Under the pieces are notes generated by a model. That model saw only the letters and a list, made by a program, of their open reading frames with translations. It was not told the origin of the DNA and ran no database searches. DNA of 64,000 nt from an uncultured Collinsella sp. (GTDB lineage: Bacteria > Actinomycetota > Coriobacteriia > Coriobacteriales > Coriobacteriaceae): NCBI GenBank assembly GCA_902493375.1, contig CABUPH010000002.1, positions 1-64,000 on the forward strand, given 5' to 3'. Below, piece after piece: positions 8,581 to 17,275 of the stretch; the first letter of the stretch is position 1, and each line of letters begins with the position of its first letter. A program made the position numbers and the translations under genes.

Positions 8581-8655
8581 CCTAAGTTGCGGTGAAATAG
8601 GGACTGTTTATGCAGCTAAAGCCGCAAGGCAGTCCCTATTTCACCGCAACTTAGG
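8581..8655. repeat. inverted repeat (family B), 26-bp arms
   Basis: Two perfect 26-bp arms (8581-8606 and 8630-8655) share the core GGTGAAATAGGGACTG and its complement, and flank a 23-base spacer. It sits between two convergent genes. Related, more degenerate copies occur at 32455-32522 and, as one arm only, at 69-86. This is a dispersed REP-like element; it could also stop transcription from either side. Confidence 0.8.
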
Positions 8656-8660
8656 TGGGG

Positions 8661-9623
8661 CTAGCGGGTTGGGCGCCAGACGTTGAGGGCGCCGCCGAGG
8701 ATGTCGACTTCGATGCGCGAGGCGACAACGGGCTCGCCGTCGGCCTGGATGGGGTAGTCGGGCTCCTCAAAAGTGAGCTCGGCATGGCGGCAGCGGCGCA
8801 TGCGAACCTGCGGCAACTTGGTATGGCGCCCGTCCTTGGCCGAAAGGAACATAGGCAGGGCAACCGCGCGAGGGACGGGGCCGCAGGCGTAGCAGACGTC
8901 GAGTGCGCCGTCACAGGGGTCGGCGTCGGGACAGATGCGATAGCCCGAGCCATAGGTAGGACCCAGCTGAATCGCCATGATGATCGCCCTCACGCGCTCG
9001 GCGGGTGCCTCGTCAAAGCTGACTGTCATGGGGTAGTTGCGATAGCGTAGGCCAAACTGCTCAAGTCCCGAGAGGGTGTAGAGTGGCGCGCCCGTCAAGC
9101 CGGTCTTTTTGCGCAGCTCGGTGGTGCCAAGGCCGATGGCGGCATCGATGCCGATCGAAAGCGTTTGGTCGTAGTACTCGACGATCGCCTCGCCGCTGCC
9201 GTTTGCGGGGTTCCATGAGCGAATCCGCCCGATGTCCTGACGCTGCAGCTCACAGGTGAGCAGCGCGCCGAAGTCTTTGCCGGAGAAATCGTCGATGCCG
9301 AGCGTTTGGGCAAAATCGTTGCCGGAGCCTACGGGCAGGACGGCAAGGGCGGGACGGACCGCCTCATCCTGCGTCATAAGCCCGTTGACGACCTCGTGAA
9401 TCACGCCGTCGCCGCCAAGGGCGATAACGGTGCGATAGCCCTGAGCCTGTGCGGCCAGCTCCTTGGCGTGTCCCATGCGCTCGGTCAGCACCAGGTCAAA
9501 CTGGGATGCGCGCGCGGTCATATCCAAAAAGCGTTGCAGGCGCTCGGCAACTTCGTGCGCCGCACCCGATTGGGCTGCTGGGTTGGCGATGATGAGCGTG
9601 CGGCCAAAATCAGTTGCGTGCAT
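8661..9623 (-). CDS. diacylglycerol kinase family lipid kinase
   Basis: A 320-residue member of the DagK/YegS kinase family. It begins with IIANPAAQSG, then carries the ATP-binding ALGGDGVIHEVVNGL motif (around residue 65-80) and VLPVGSGNDFAQTLG. Family enzymes phosphorylate diacylglycerol or related lipids at the membrane face using ATP. The C-terminal beta-sandwich half is also present. Start ATG 9623 is chosen because GGGAG lies about 7 bases upstream; the frame is open further but lacks another good site. The actual lipid is not predictable. Confidence 0.85.
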   Translation of the reverse strand: MHATDFGRTLIIANPAAQSGAAHEVAERLQRFLDMTARASQFDLVLTERMGHAKELAAQAQGYRTVIALGGDGVIHEVVNGLMTQDEAVRPALAVLPVGSGNDFAQTLGIDDFSGKDFGALLTCELQRQDIGRIRSWNPANGSGEAIVEYYDQTLSIGIDAAIGLGTTELRKKTGLTGAPLYTLSGLEQFGLRYRNYPMTVSFDEAPAERVRAIIMAIQLGPTYGSGYRICPDADPCDGALDVCYACGPVPRAVALPMFLSAKDGRHTKLPQVRMRRCRHAELTFEEPDYPIQADGEPVVASRIEVDILGGALNVWRPTR

Positions 9624-9710
9624 GGGGCGACTCCCGGCGTATGACGTGACGGTGCGGTCGCGCTCAGGTCGAATTGCCCCCGATTGTGGCTGCACGGCGA
9701 ATACTAACGT

Positions 9711-11132
9711 CTACTCTATCAGGTCGTTGTGGCGCTCGATAGCATCCGCTACCGTACCGCCCTCATCCACAATAAGCGAACGGCGCTTGGGTGAGATGAT
9801 GCGCTGAGCGGGGTATACGCCGCGGTGTCCGCCGGTTAGGTAGCTGATAAAGGCCACGATGACAAAGAACCCGGCGGCCGTGCCGTGGAACAGGTCGATG
9901 GCCATCATGCAGGTGGTGATGGGCACGTTGAGGCCGGCACAGAACACGCCGAGCATGCCCAGCGCCGCCAGAAAGCTGGGGTCGATTCCGACGAGGCAAC
10001 CGATCCAGCCGCCGAGCGCCGCACCGATGCCAAACAGGGGCGTGACCTCGCCGCCTTGGAAGCCTGCGCCCAGGGTGAGGGCCGTAACCACGAGCTTGAT
10101 GGCTGCGTCCGCCAGGGTGGTGTTGCCGGCGAACCCGGCGCCCGAGAGCCAGGTGGCAAGGCCGGCATACTTCCAGGCGTCGAGCATCGCGTAGGCCGCG
10201 AGCACCACGAGCGCACCCACGAGCGCGCGAACGAGGTAATTGGTGATAATGCGACCGTACAGGCTCTTGACGGTTCGAACCGACCAGGCAAAGAGGCGTG
10301 CCGTCAGACCGAAGATGATGGCGCTGATAACAACGATGGCAACCGTCCGCGGTGTCATGGCGGGAACGCTGGCGATGGCATTCGCCTCGTACTCGGTACC
10401 CAGGGCGAGTGATGTAAAGTAGCCGGTAAACGAGGCGACCAGGCAGTAGATGCCCGCGGTGTAGTCGATCTTGCCGATAAAACACATCTCCATGCCAAAG
10501 AATGCTCCGGCAAGGGGCGAACCGAATACGGCGCCAAAGGCCGACGAGATGCCGGCGAGCATGAGGTCGTGGTGGTCATGCTTTTTGAGGTGGGCGAGGC
10601 TCGAGATGTTGCTGGCGATGGTGCCGCCAATCTGCACCGCGGCTCCCTCGCGACCGGCCGATCCGCCCGTTAGGTGCGTGAGTGTGGAGCAGACGAAGGT
10701 GAGGACGGCCATGCGCATATGGATGAGGCGTGTGCCCAGGGCGGAGTCGATGACCAGGTTGTTGCCACGCTTGGCGGCGAGACCGTGGTTCTTGTAGACC
10801 CACGCGGTGGCCATGCCCACAACGGGAAGCAGCGCGTAAATCCACGCATGGTGCTCGCGATAGTCGGTCGCGATATTCAGCGAGGCCAAAAACGCCCAGG
10901 CGGCAACGCCCATGGCGAGCGAGACGATGACGACGAGTGCGAGCAACTTAGCGCTCGCGAGTAGGTTGCGGGCGTTGCGGCGCGTGTCGGCAGCCAAGAG
11001 GTGCTCGGAGCGGGTGAGCTGATGCCTGCCTGCCGTGATGACGTCGTTCAGGGAGAAAAAACCGCCTTCGTCGAGCGGCTGGGAATGATCCTGCGCTTCG
11101 TTTGCGCTTTCGGGTTTGTCGTTATGAGCCAT
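9711..11132 (-). CDS. CLC-type chloride/fluoride channel or antiporter
   Basis: A 473-residue CLC membrane protein with about 10-12 helices after a 55-residue hydrophilic N-terminus. The core motif is GGSAGREGAAVQIGG, with the gating glutamate Glu162. Others are GSPLAGAFFGMEM and GAGFQGGEVTPLFGIG. At the first anion-binding segment the usual GSGIP is not visible; RGNNLVID (about 122-129) occupies that part, which recalls the fluoride-exporting CLC-F branch, but this is uncertain. Start ATG 11132 has AGAGGAA upstream. On the minus strand a TATAAT box lies at 11162-11167. No fluoride riboswitch is recognisable. Confidence 0.85.
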   Translation of the reverse strand: MAHNDKPESANEAQDHSQPLDEGGFFSLNDVITAGRHQLTRSEHLLAADTRRNARNLLASAKLLALVVIVSLAMGVAAWAFLASLNIATDYREHHAWIYALLPVVGMATAWVYKNHGLAAKRGNNLVIDSALGTRLIHMRMAVLTFVCSTLTHLTGGSAGREGAAVQIGGTIASNISSLAHLKKHDHHDLMLAGISSAFGAVFGSPLAGAFFGMEMCFIGKIDYTAGIYCLVASFTGYFTSLALGTEYEANAIASVPAMTPRTVAIVVISAIIFGLTARLFAWSVRTVKSLYGRIITNYLVRALVGALVVLAAYAMLDAWKYAGLATWLSGAGFAGNTTLADAAIKLVVTALTLGAGFQGGEVTPLFGIGAALGGWIGCLVGIDPSFLAALGMLGVFCAGLNVPITTCMMAIDLFHGTAAGFFVIVAFISYLTGGHRGVYPAQRIISPKRRSLIVDEGGTVADAIERHNDLIE

Positions 11133-11342
11133 ACGTTCCTCTTTTAGGTTGCAACGCAAGCATTATAAAACGCGGTAAACGCGACGAGCCGGTGGGTTGG
11201 TTTCCATTCTGTTTCGCGGCCTGCAACCGACAGGTGTATTTGCTGGTGCAGGCCGAGTCGCGGTCGTGCGTCGGGGGATTATACTGAGACAAGCATAAAG
11301 AATCGGCGCCCCTGTTGTGCGCCGTGGCATTAAGAGGTGCAT

Positions 11343-12605
11343 ATGGCAGAGAAACTCATTCCGCTGGAGGACGCGCAGTCGATTGTTCTGTCGCACGTTG
11401 CTCCGACCGATCTGGTCGAGATTCCCGTGTGGCAGGCGGCTGGTTTTCCCTTGGCCGAGGACGCGGTGGCTGATATCGACATCTCGCCGTTTGCCAACAG
11501 CGCTATGGACGGATATGCCGTGCGGTCGGCGGACTTGGCGCAGGCATCTGGCGAGGCACCGGTGACGCTCGATGTTATCGGACATGAGGCCGCGGGCCAT
11601 GTGTTTGAGGGCACAATCGGAGTGGGCGAGACGGTCCGCATCATGACGGGCGCGCCGGTACCCGAAGGTGCCGATGCCGTAGTGAAATACGAGATCGTCG
11701 ACGTGCTCGATGGCGACGGCAACGAGGACTCGCACGTTCGTTTCTCGGCGCCTGCCAAGGTAGGGGAGAACGTTCGCTCTGCCGCCGAGGAGGCCCATGC
11801 CGGCGATGTTGTGATGCACGCCGGCGAGGTCGTGGCTCCGGCGGGCGCGGGTCTGCTGGCAAGCGCCGGATATGCGCGCGTGAAGGTGCACGCCGCCCCG
11901 CGTGTGGGCATCATCTCGCTGGGCACGGAGCTGGTCGCACCGAGTAACGTGCCGGCGCGCGGGCAGATTCGCGACTCCAACTCGTCGGCGTTGATGGCCG
12001 AAGCACTCGATGCAGGAGCCGAGCCTGTTTTCTACGGCATTGCGCCCGATGATGAGCAGGCGATTGCCGAGCTGGTGCATCGCGCCGTGCAGGAGTGCGA
12101 TTTTGTCATTACGAGCGGTGGTGCCTCGGCGGGCGATTACGACTACGTGACGGCGCTCGTCCGGCGCGAGGGCGAGGTGCTGTTCGATCGCATCTCGATG
12201 CGCCCCGGCAAGGCCATCACGTTTGGCTTGCTCGGGGGCAAGCCCTACCTTGGGCTTTCAGGCAATCCGGCCGCGGCGTATGTGGGCTTTGAGATGCTCG
12301 CCCGTCCGGCGATTCGCAAGATGCGCGGCTTTGCCGAGGGTGCGCGTCCCGTGCAACAGGCGATATTGACGCACGGCGTGAAGAAGCGCCAGGACCGACG
12401 CTTCTTTGATCGCGCCACGGTTTCGCGCGACCCCGAGACCGGTGAGCTGTTGGTGACCGAGGCCAAGACGCAGAATTCGGCGCTGCTCGGCACGATGCAG
12501 CGGGCCAACTGCCTTCTGCGTATTGACGAAGGGCCGTGCGAGCTCAAGGCGGGCGACGTCGTGGACGTTGTTCGCGTCGACCTGCCCGAGGGCACGGTGT
12601 TGTAG
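11343..12605 (+). CDS. moeA: molybdopterin molybdotransferase MoeA
   Basis: A 420-residue enzyme that inserts molybdate into adenylylated molybdopterin to form Moco. Domain order is MoeA N-terminal (ANSAMDGYAV), beta-barrel (GETVRIMTGAPVPEGADAVV), the MPT-binding MoCF domain (TSGGASAGDYDYV, MRPGKAITFG, LSGNPAAAYVGFE) and the C-terminal MoeA domain. Start ATG 11343 is preferred to GTG 11337 because TAAGAGG is correctly spaced. mogA follows after 10 bases, so the two are cotranscribed, and the modABC importer is next, making a molybdenum locus. Confidence 0.93.
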   Translation: MAEKLIPLEDAQSIVLSHVAPTDLVEIPVWQAAGFPLAEDAVADIDISPFANSAMDGYAVRSADLAQASGEAPVTLDVIGHEAAGHVFEGTIGVGETVRIMTGAPVPEGADAVVKYEIVDVLDGDGNEDSHVRFSAPAKVGENVRSAAEEAHAGDVVMHAGEVVAPAGAGLLASAGYARVKVHAAPRVGIISLGTELVAPSNVPARGQIRDSNSSALMAEALDAGAEPVFYGIAPDDEQAIAELVHRAVQECDFVITSGGASAGDYDYVTALVRREGEVLFDRISMRPGKAITFGLLGGKPYLGLSGNPAAAYVGFEMLARPAIRKMRGFAEGARPVQQAILTHGVKKRQDRRFFDRATVSRDPETGELLVTEAKTQNSALLGTMQRANCLLRIDEGPCELKAGDVVDVVRVDLPEGTVL

Positions 12606-12615
12606 GAGGAAGACT

Positions 12616-13095
12616 ATGGAGTTGAAGATTTCGATCGTGACGTGCTCGGATACGCGCGATCTTGCCCAGGACGAGGCGGGTGCTGCGCTCGAGGAACTTA
12701 TCGAGGCGCAGGGCTGGACGGTCGCCTCACATGTGGTCGTGCGCGACGACGTCAGCGAGATCGGTGATGCCATTGTGGAAGCCGCCGATGAGTGCCACGC
12801 CAATGTCGTGCTCACCTGCGGCGGCACGGGACTTTCGATGCGCGATGTGACGCCCGAGGCGACGCGTGCCGTCTGCGACCGCGATGTGCCGGGTATTGCA
12901 GAGGCAATCCGTGCGTACTCCATGACCAAGACGCGCCGCGCTATGCTCTCGCGCGCTATTTGCATGCAACGAGGTCATACGCTTGTCGTAAACTTTCCCG
13001 GTTCTACGAAGGCCGCCCGCGAAAGCTGGGAGGCCATAGCAGACCAGCTGGAGCATGCGGCTCAGATGACAGCGGGCGGCGGACATACCAACTAA
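12616..13095 (+). CDS. mogA: molybdopterin adenylyltransferase MogA/MoaB
   Basis: A 159-residue MoCF-domain protein that adenylylates molybdopterin, giving MPT-AMP for MoeA. The diagnostic TCGGTGLSMRDVTPEAT motif is at about residues 71-87, and the C-terminal NFPGSTKA is the second family signature. It lies 10 bases after moeA with AGGAGGAAG as ribosome-binding site. MogA and MoaB cannot be separated confidently by sequence; the role in Moco synthesis is the same. Confidence 0.9.
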   Translation: MELKISIVTCSDTRDLAQDEAGAALEELIEAQGWTVASHVVVRDDVSEIGDAIVEAADECHANVVLTCGGTGLSMRDVTPEATRAVCDRDVPGIAEAIRAYSMTKTRRAMLSRAICMQRGHTLVVNFPGSTKAARESWEAIADQLEHAAQMTAGGGHTN

Positions 13096-13185
13096 GCGGT
13101 TTACCTGCGGCGGGGCGACCTGAACGGCTGCTCCGCCTTTGTTTTCCGCCGAAGCGACGCGAGGTGCACGGCAACTCGAAACTAT

Positions 13186-13237
13186 ATTCTCTAACGAGAA
13201 TAATTTCTCACTATCTCTATTCGCGCGGAAGTATAAT
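13186..13237 (+). promoter_or_regulatory. overlapping palindromes and promoter upstream of modA
   Basis: An AT-rich island in GC-rich surroundings. ATTCTC-TAAC-GAGAAT (13186-13201) is a perfect palindrome whose right half begins a second one, GAGAA-TAAT-TTCTC (13196-13209). A TATAAT box follows at 13232-13237, about 60 bases before modA. Two overlapping operators just upstream of the -10 box suggest repressor or activator binding, presumably in response to molybdate. No canonical ModE site was recognised and no regulator gene lies nearby. Confidence 0.55.
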
Positions 13238-13297
13238 CTAGTAACAGAATAAAGCTCGCGGTGGGGTACCCGGGCACAAGGTCCGAAAGGGTTGAAT

Positions 13298-14173
13298 ATG
13301 TTCGATATGGTTTCACGCCGCGGTTTTGTCTCGCTTTCTGCTGCCGCTGCCGCCGGCCTTGGCCTTGCTGGCTGCTCGGGCAACAAGACGTCCGAGCCCG
13401 CTGGTTCCGATGCCGGCTCCGCCAAGTCTTCCTCTAAGAAGAAGACTGCCGAGCTGCAGGTCTTTGCCGCCAACTCGCTCGAGAAGGCGCTCCCCGAGGT
13501 TCAGGAGCTCTATACCGAGCAGACCGGTACCACGTTTGCCGACACGCAGTTCAAAGCGTCCGGCGACCTTGTCGAGCAGATGCGCGCCGGTGCTGCGGTT
13601 GACGTGCTCATTACCGCTTCCAAGGGCACCATGGATGATGCCGAGACCGCTGAGCTCGTCGATACCGATACCCGCGAGGATATGTTCGTCAACGACCTCG
13701 TGATCATTCGCGCCGAGGGCTCCGACACCAAGGTCGAGGCCATCGCTGACGTCGCGAACCTGGACGGCAAGATCGCCATTGGCGACGCCAAGACCGTCCC
13801 CGCCGGCAAGTACGCCAACCAGGCCCTGGCCTCCGTGGGCCTCTACACCGGCACCGAGGGCGACGACGGCGAGTATGCTCCCGAGCTCGCCGACAAGGTA
13901 GCACTGGCCGACAAGGTCGGCACCGCTGCTTCTTACGTCTCTACAGGCGACTGCGTGGCAGGTTTTGTCTACAGCTCCGATATCTTCCGCTACGACGGCA
14001 TCGAGGAGGCCTTCGTGTGCCCCGAGGACTCGCACAAGCCCATCGTGTATCCCGGCGCTGTCGCCGATAGCTCCGAGCATGCCGACGAGGCCAAGGCGTT
14101 CATCGACTTCTGCCTGACCAACAAGAAAGCCCAGAAGATTTGGGCCAAGTACGGCTTTGAGCTTTCCGAATAG
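13298..14173 (+). CDS. modA: molybdate ABC transporter substrate-binding lipoprotein
   Basis: A 291-residue extracytoplasmic binding protein. The N-terminus combines a twin-arginine motif (SRRGFVSLS) with a lipobox, GLAGC, so it is probably exported folded by Tat and lipid-anchored. The mature part has the ModA pattern: ELQVFAANSLEKALPEV, FKASGDLVEQMRAGAAVDVLITA and VYPGAVADSS. It should capture molybdate or tungstate and pass it to the permease encoded next. RBS GAAAGGG precedes ATG 13298. A partial terminator lies between it and the permease gene. Confidence 0.9.
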   Translation: MFDMVSRRGFVSLSAAAAAGLGLAGCSGNKTSEPAGSDAGSAKSSSKKKTAELQVFAANSLEKALPEVQELYTEQTGTTFADTQFKASGDLVEQMRAGAAVDVLITASKGTMDDAETAELVDTDTREDMFVNDLVIIRAEGSDTKVEAIADVANLDGKIAIGDAKTVPAGKYANQALASVGLYTGTEGDDGEYAPELADKVALADKVGTAASYVSTGDCVAGFVYSSDIFRYDGIEEAFVCPEDSHKPIVYPGAVADSSEHADEAKAFIDFCLTNKKAQKIWAKYGFELSE

Positions 14174-14205
14174 TGCGGAAGGGCACTGTATAACGATATT
14201 CTTGA

Positions 14206-14238
14206 GGGCGGGCGTTCTTGCGATCGCCTGTCCTTTTT
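14206..14238 (+). terminator. intra-operon terminator between modA and modB
   Basis: A 9-bp stem with two G-U pairs (GGGCGGGCG at 14206-14214, CGCCTGTCC at 14225-14233) and a 10-base loop is followed by TTTTT. Its moderate strength fits a leaky terminator that keeps binding-protein mRNA in excess over permease mRNA. Confidence 0.65.
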
Positions 14239-14289
14239 GATTGAACCGGCGTGCCTGCGCGCCGTTGCCCTGTGTTTGAGGAGTCGCCC

Positions 14290-15771
14290 GTGTCAAGGAA
14301 AACGATTCGCCTGCTCGCCGCGCTGGCAGCGGTTCTCTTTGCGTTTACCTCGCTGCCTGGGGCTGCCTGTGCCGAGGCTCTCTTTACCACCGCCGATGGG
14401 TGCCAGGCGACCGAGGACTCCGCGCTTATCGATGGCGTCGAGTTTGGCCTCAACGCGTTTGAGCGCAATGCCAAGGGCACGGCACGCTCGTTTGCAGGTC
14501 AGCCCGAGGGCTATCGATTTCCCATCTACAAAAAGACGACGCTTGTGACGGTGACGACGCCTTCGAACATCGTGGTGTGGGTTGATGCACACGCCGCTAA
14601 GGACGCGGGGCTCGACATTACAAACGCCTCTGACCAAAAGGCGCTTAAGAAGATGCTCACGGGGCTCGATAAGTCTCACTCCATGGGCGGAGCGCTGCTG
14701 GAGGACTCCAGGCTTGAGTGGGTGTTTACCTCGGACAACGAACTTGTGCAGGGCGATTATCGCTATCAGTTTAAGGTGAAGGGCGAAGACGGCGATTGCT
14801 ACACGGTGGTGAATGCCGCCGAGGCCGCGAACGCCGAGCTTGATCTGGGTGGCGGAGTCCTGTGGAGCGACAACGCCGCCTTAGTGCCGTATGCGATCGT
14901 CTCGACGACGGAGCCACCTTCGCTGGCGGAGTGCGCCCAGACGTTTTTTGGCGGCATCGACTACCGTCCGTTTTGGGTTTCTATCAAAACGAGCGGCCTT
15001 GCCCTGCTGATCTCCTTTGCGCTGGGCCTGTTCGCCGCGTGGAAGACTATGGGTACCTCGAGTCGCATCAAGGGCCTGCTCGATTCGGTCTTTACGATTC
15101 CTATGGTGCTGCCACCCACGGTCTGCGGCTTTTTGCTGCTTATGCTATTTGGTCGATCGACCGGGGTGGGCCAGTGGCTTATCGCGCACGGCATCTCGAT
15201 CGTCTTTACGTGGCCCGCGGCGGTCATTTCGGCCGTCGTCGTGTCGTTTCCGCTGGTCTACCGCACGGCGCTCGGAGCCTTCGAGAGTCTTGACGCGCAG
15301 ATGCTCGACGCCGCGCGAACCCTGGGATGGTCCGAACGTCGCATCTTTGCCAAGCTCATGATGCCGCTTGGCTGGCCCTCGATTGCCGCCGGCACGGTGC
15401 TCGCCTTTGCCCGCGCGATGGGCGAGTTTGGCTGCACCCTGTTCTTTGCGGGCAACTACGCCGGTATTACGCAGACCATCCCCATTGCGATTTACTTTGA
15501 GTGGATGGGTGGCAATACGTCGGTGGCGCTCTTTTGGGTCCTGGTCGTAATCGTGTTCAGCTTCCTGGTCATTCTGTTCATCAATATGTACACGGCGCAT
15601 TCGCAAAAGTATCGCGAACGTGGCCTTTCCCGTGCGGAGCGCAAACAGGCCAAAGGTCTCGCCGGACAGGGCGATTCGCTCGACCCAGTCGGCGGCGATG
15701 CGCTGCGTATCGATCGCGAGGCGCTGGCCGAGCTCATGCGTGATGATGCGGCGCCGCAGGGAGGTCGATAA
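14290..15771 (+). CDS. modB: molybdate ABC transporter permease with N-terminal extracytoplasmic domain
   Basis: A 493-residue protein, about twice the usual ModB length. A signal-peptide-like stretch (first ~28 residues, ending near GAACA) is followed by about 195 residues predicted outside the membrane, then a standard binding-protein-dependent permease with five or six helices. The EAA loop region is LDAQMLDAARTLGWSERRIFAKLMMP. The permease half should form the molybdate channel with ModC. The N-terminal domain is unrecognised; it may touch ModA or the envelope. Start GTG 14290 has GAGGAG 6 bases upstream. The C-terminal 50 residues are charged and cytoplasmic. Confidence 0.85.
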   Translation: MSRKTIRLLAALAAVLFAFTSLPGAACAEALFTTADGCQATEDSALIDGVEFGLNAFERNAKGTARSFAGQPEGYRFPIYKKTTLVTVTTPSNIVVWVDAHAAKDAGLDITNASDQKALKKMLTGLDKSHSMGGALLEDSRLEWVFTSDNELVQGDYRYQFKVKGEDGDCYTVVNAAEAANAELDLGGGVLWSDNAALVPYAIVSTTEPPSLAECAQTFFGGIDYRPFWVSIKTSGLALLISFALGLFAAWKTMGTSSRIKGLLDSVFTIPMVLPPTVCGFLLLMLFGRSTGVGQWLIAHGISIVFTWPAAVISAVVVSFPLVYRTALGAFESLDAQMLDAARTLGWSERRIFAKLMMPLGWPSIAAGTVLAFARAMGEFGCTLFFAGNYAGITQTIPIAIYFEWMGGNTSVALFWVLVVIVFSFLVILFINMYTAHSQKYRERGLSRAERKQAKGLAGQGDSLDPVGGDALRIDREALAELMRDDAAPQGGR

Positions 15772-15774
15772 GCT

Positions 15775-16845
15775 ATGTCGCTCGTTTTGGATATTAAGAA
15801 ACGTTATCTCGGGTTTGTGCTCGACATGCAGCTTGAGGCCGGCGAGGAGCGCGTGGCCCTGCTGGGCGCCTCGGGTTGCGGCAAGAGCTGTACGCTGCGC
15901 TGCATCGCCGGTGTGGAGACGCCCGACGAGGGTAAGATCGTTGTCAACGGCGTGACCTTTTTTGACTCGGCGGCGGGCATCAACCTGTCGCCCCAGGAGC
16001 GAAAATGCGCCCTGCTGTTCCAAAACTATCAGCTGTTTCCCAACATGACGGTGGCCGATAACGTATGCGCCGGTGTAAAGGACGCGGGCGACGCAGCCGC
16101 GCGCAAAAAGCTCGCCGAGCGCTACCTGGGTATCTTCGGTCTGGCCGAATTTGCCGACCGCTATCCCGCGCGACTCTCGGGCGGGCAGCAGCAACGCGTG
16201 GCGCTTGCTCGCATGGTGGCGGCGCATCCGGGCATTTTTATGTTCGACGAGCCCATGAGCGCGCTCGATTCCTATCTTAAGAGCGCCCTCGAGCAGAACA
16301 TGCTCGACCTGTTCGATGTATGCAACCGCACCGTGCTCTACGTGAGCCACGACATCGACGAGGCGTGCCGTCTGTGCGAGCGCATCTGCGTGATGCACAA
16401 CGGGCATGTTGAGGAGATCGGCTCCATCGAGGACGTGGTTCGCCGTCCGCAGACGCTGGCGGCGCTGCGCCTGTCGGGATGCAAGAACACAAGCCGGGCG
16501 CGCAAGATCGGCGACGAAGAAGTTGAGGCCCTCGACTGGGGTATGACCTTTAACGTGGGTCGCGAGGTCCCCGATGACGTGGCGTACCTGGGTATTCGTG
16601 CGAGCTACTTCCATGTGGACAACCGCGCTGAGCGGGGTCGCAACAGCTACGACCTGCACGTGGCCCGTGTGAGCGATTCACGCTTTGAGCGGCTGGTGCT
16701 GCTGGACGTGCCGCGCGGCGATGCGCCCACGCGTCTGCAGTGGAAGGTCAACAAGGTGGGCGTGCCTGTCGACGAACTGCCGCAAGCAGGCGAGACGCTG
16801 CGCATGCACTTCGATGCGAGTAGGATCCATTTGGTTTGTCGATAG
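15775..16845 (+). CDS. modC: molybdate ABC transporter ATP-binding protein
   Basis: A 356-residue ATPase driving molybdate uptake. Walker A is GASGCGKS, the Q-loop is LLFQNYQLFP, the ABC signature is LSGGQQQRVALAR, Walker B is IFMFDEPMSALD and the switch histidine lies in YVSHDIDEA. The last ~120 residues form a regulatory domain of the TOBE/Mop class; they are divergent and direct molybdate binding there is unproven. It starts 4 bases after modB. A terminator closes the operon at 16857-16892. Confidence 0.9.
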   Translation: MSLVLDIKKRYLGFVLDMQLEAGEERVALLGASGCGKSCTLRCIAGVETPDEGKIVVNGVTFFDSAAGINLSPQERKCALLFQNYQLFPNMTVADNVCAGVKDAGDAAARKKLAERYLGIFGLAEFADRYPARLSGGQQQRVALARMVAAHPGIFMFDEPMSALDSYLKSALEQNMLDLFDVCNRTVLYVSHDIDEACRLCERICVMHNGHVEEIGSIEDVVRRPQTLAALRLSGCKNTSRARKIGDEEVEALDWGMTFNVGREVPDDVAYLGIRASYFHVDNRAERGRNSYDLHVARVSDSRFERLVLLDVPRGDAPTRLQWKVNKVGVPVDELPQAGETLRMHFDASRIHLVCR

Positions 16846-16856
16846 CGCCGGGTAAT

Positions 16857-16892
16857 GCCGTCGGGGATATAAGCCTCGGCGGCCTTGTTTTT
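16857..16892 (+). terminator. terminator of the modABC operon
   Basis: GCCGTCGGGG and CCTCGGCGGC pair with G-U wobbles around ATATAAG, followed by CTTGTTTTT. Confidence 0.8.
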
Positions 16893-17275
16893 GCCGTTCG
16901 CCGAATGGGGAATGACAAACTCTTATCAAGCAAGATAATAATTTATTAAACGACGGCACACGACGCTGTCGTACGAATGTCAACGGTGTTCGCATGGTCG
17001 ATGACCGTTGATATAGTTAACCTCAACTTGTAAAGGAGGGTGCGCACATGCCGCAGACGACATATATTCGCCGCGTTGCCGCGCGCGCCCTGTATATGGC
17101 TCGGAGCCGCATATGAGCAGGTATGTTCACGGCTCCGGGAGAGACGACGCTCAACTAAATAACCGAACGCAAGGCAGGTTCCCCAAAATTCCGGGTTTAG
17201 GCGCGGCTGGGTTTTCGCCACCCACCGTGCAGCAATACCGTAGCTATTCATTTTTGGTTCGAGAGGGGAACCGTT
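16893..17275 (+). promoter_or_regulatory. long structured leader before the first dehydratase-like gene
   Basis: An AT-rich start is followed by two hairpins: ACGACGGC/GCTGTCGT near 16950-16972, and TCAACGGT (16980-16987) with ACCGTTGA (17004-17011). A TATAGT box lies at 17012-17017. A 22-codon ORF (17048-17116) follows, its end overlapping a further hairpin (17102-17137), and then about 140 bases without a recognised element run up to the coding start. The arrangement resembles translation-coupled attenuation, but no known riboswitch or T-box signature was found. Confidence 0.45.
17048..17116 (+). CDS. possible 22-residue leader peptide
   Basis: ATG at 17048 is preceded by a very strong Shine-Dalgarno sequence (TAAAGGAGGGT) and opens a 22-codon frame ending in TGA at 17114-17116. 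The peptide is basic, with seven arginines or lysines. Its last codons form one arm of a hairpin, CGGAGCCG (17102-17109) with CGGCTCCG (17130-17137), and its stop codon lies in the loop. A ribosome finishing this ORF would therefore melt the hairpin. A role in regulation is inference; such a short frame could still be chance, but the ribosome-binding site argues for translation. Confidence 0.45.
   Translation: MPQTTYIRRVAARALYMARSRI

Noticed and set aside
11163..11190. Fluoride riboswitch controlling the CLC gene
   Set aside because: The minus-strand leader has a TATAAT box but no sequence resembling the fluoride aptamer.
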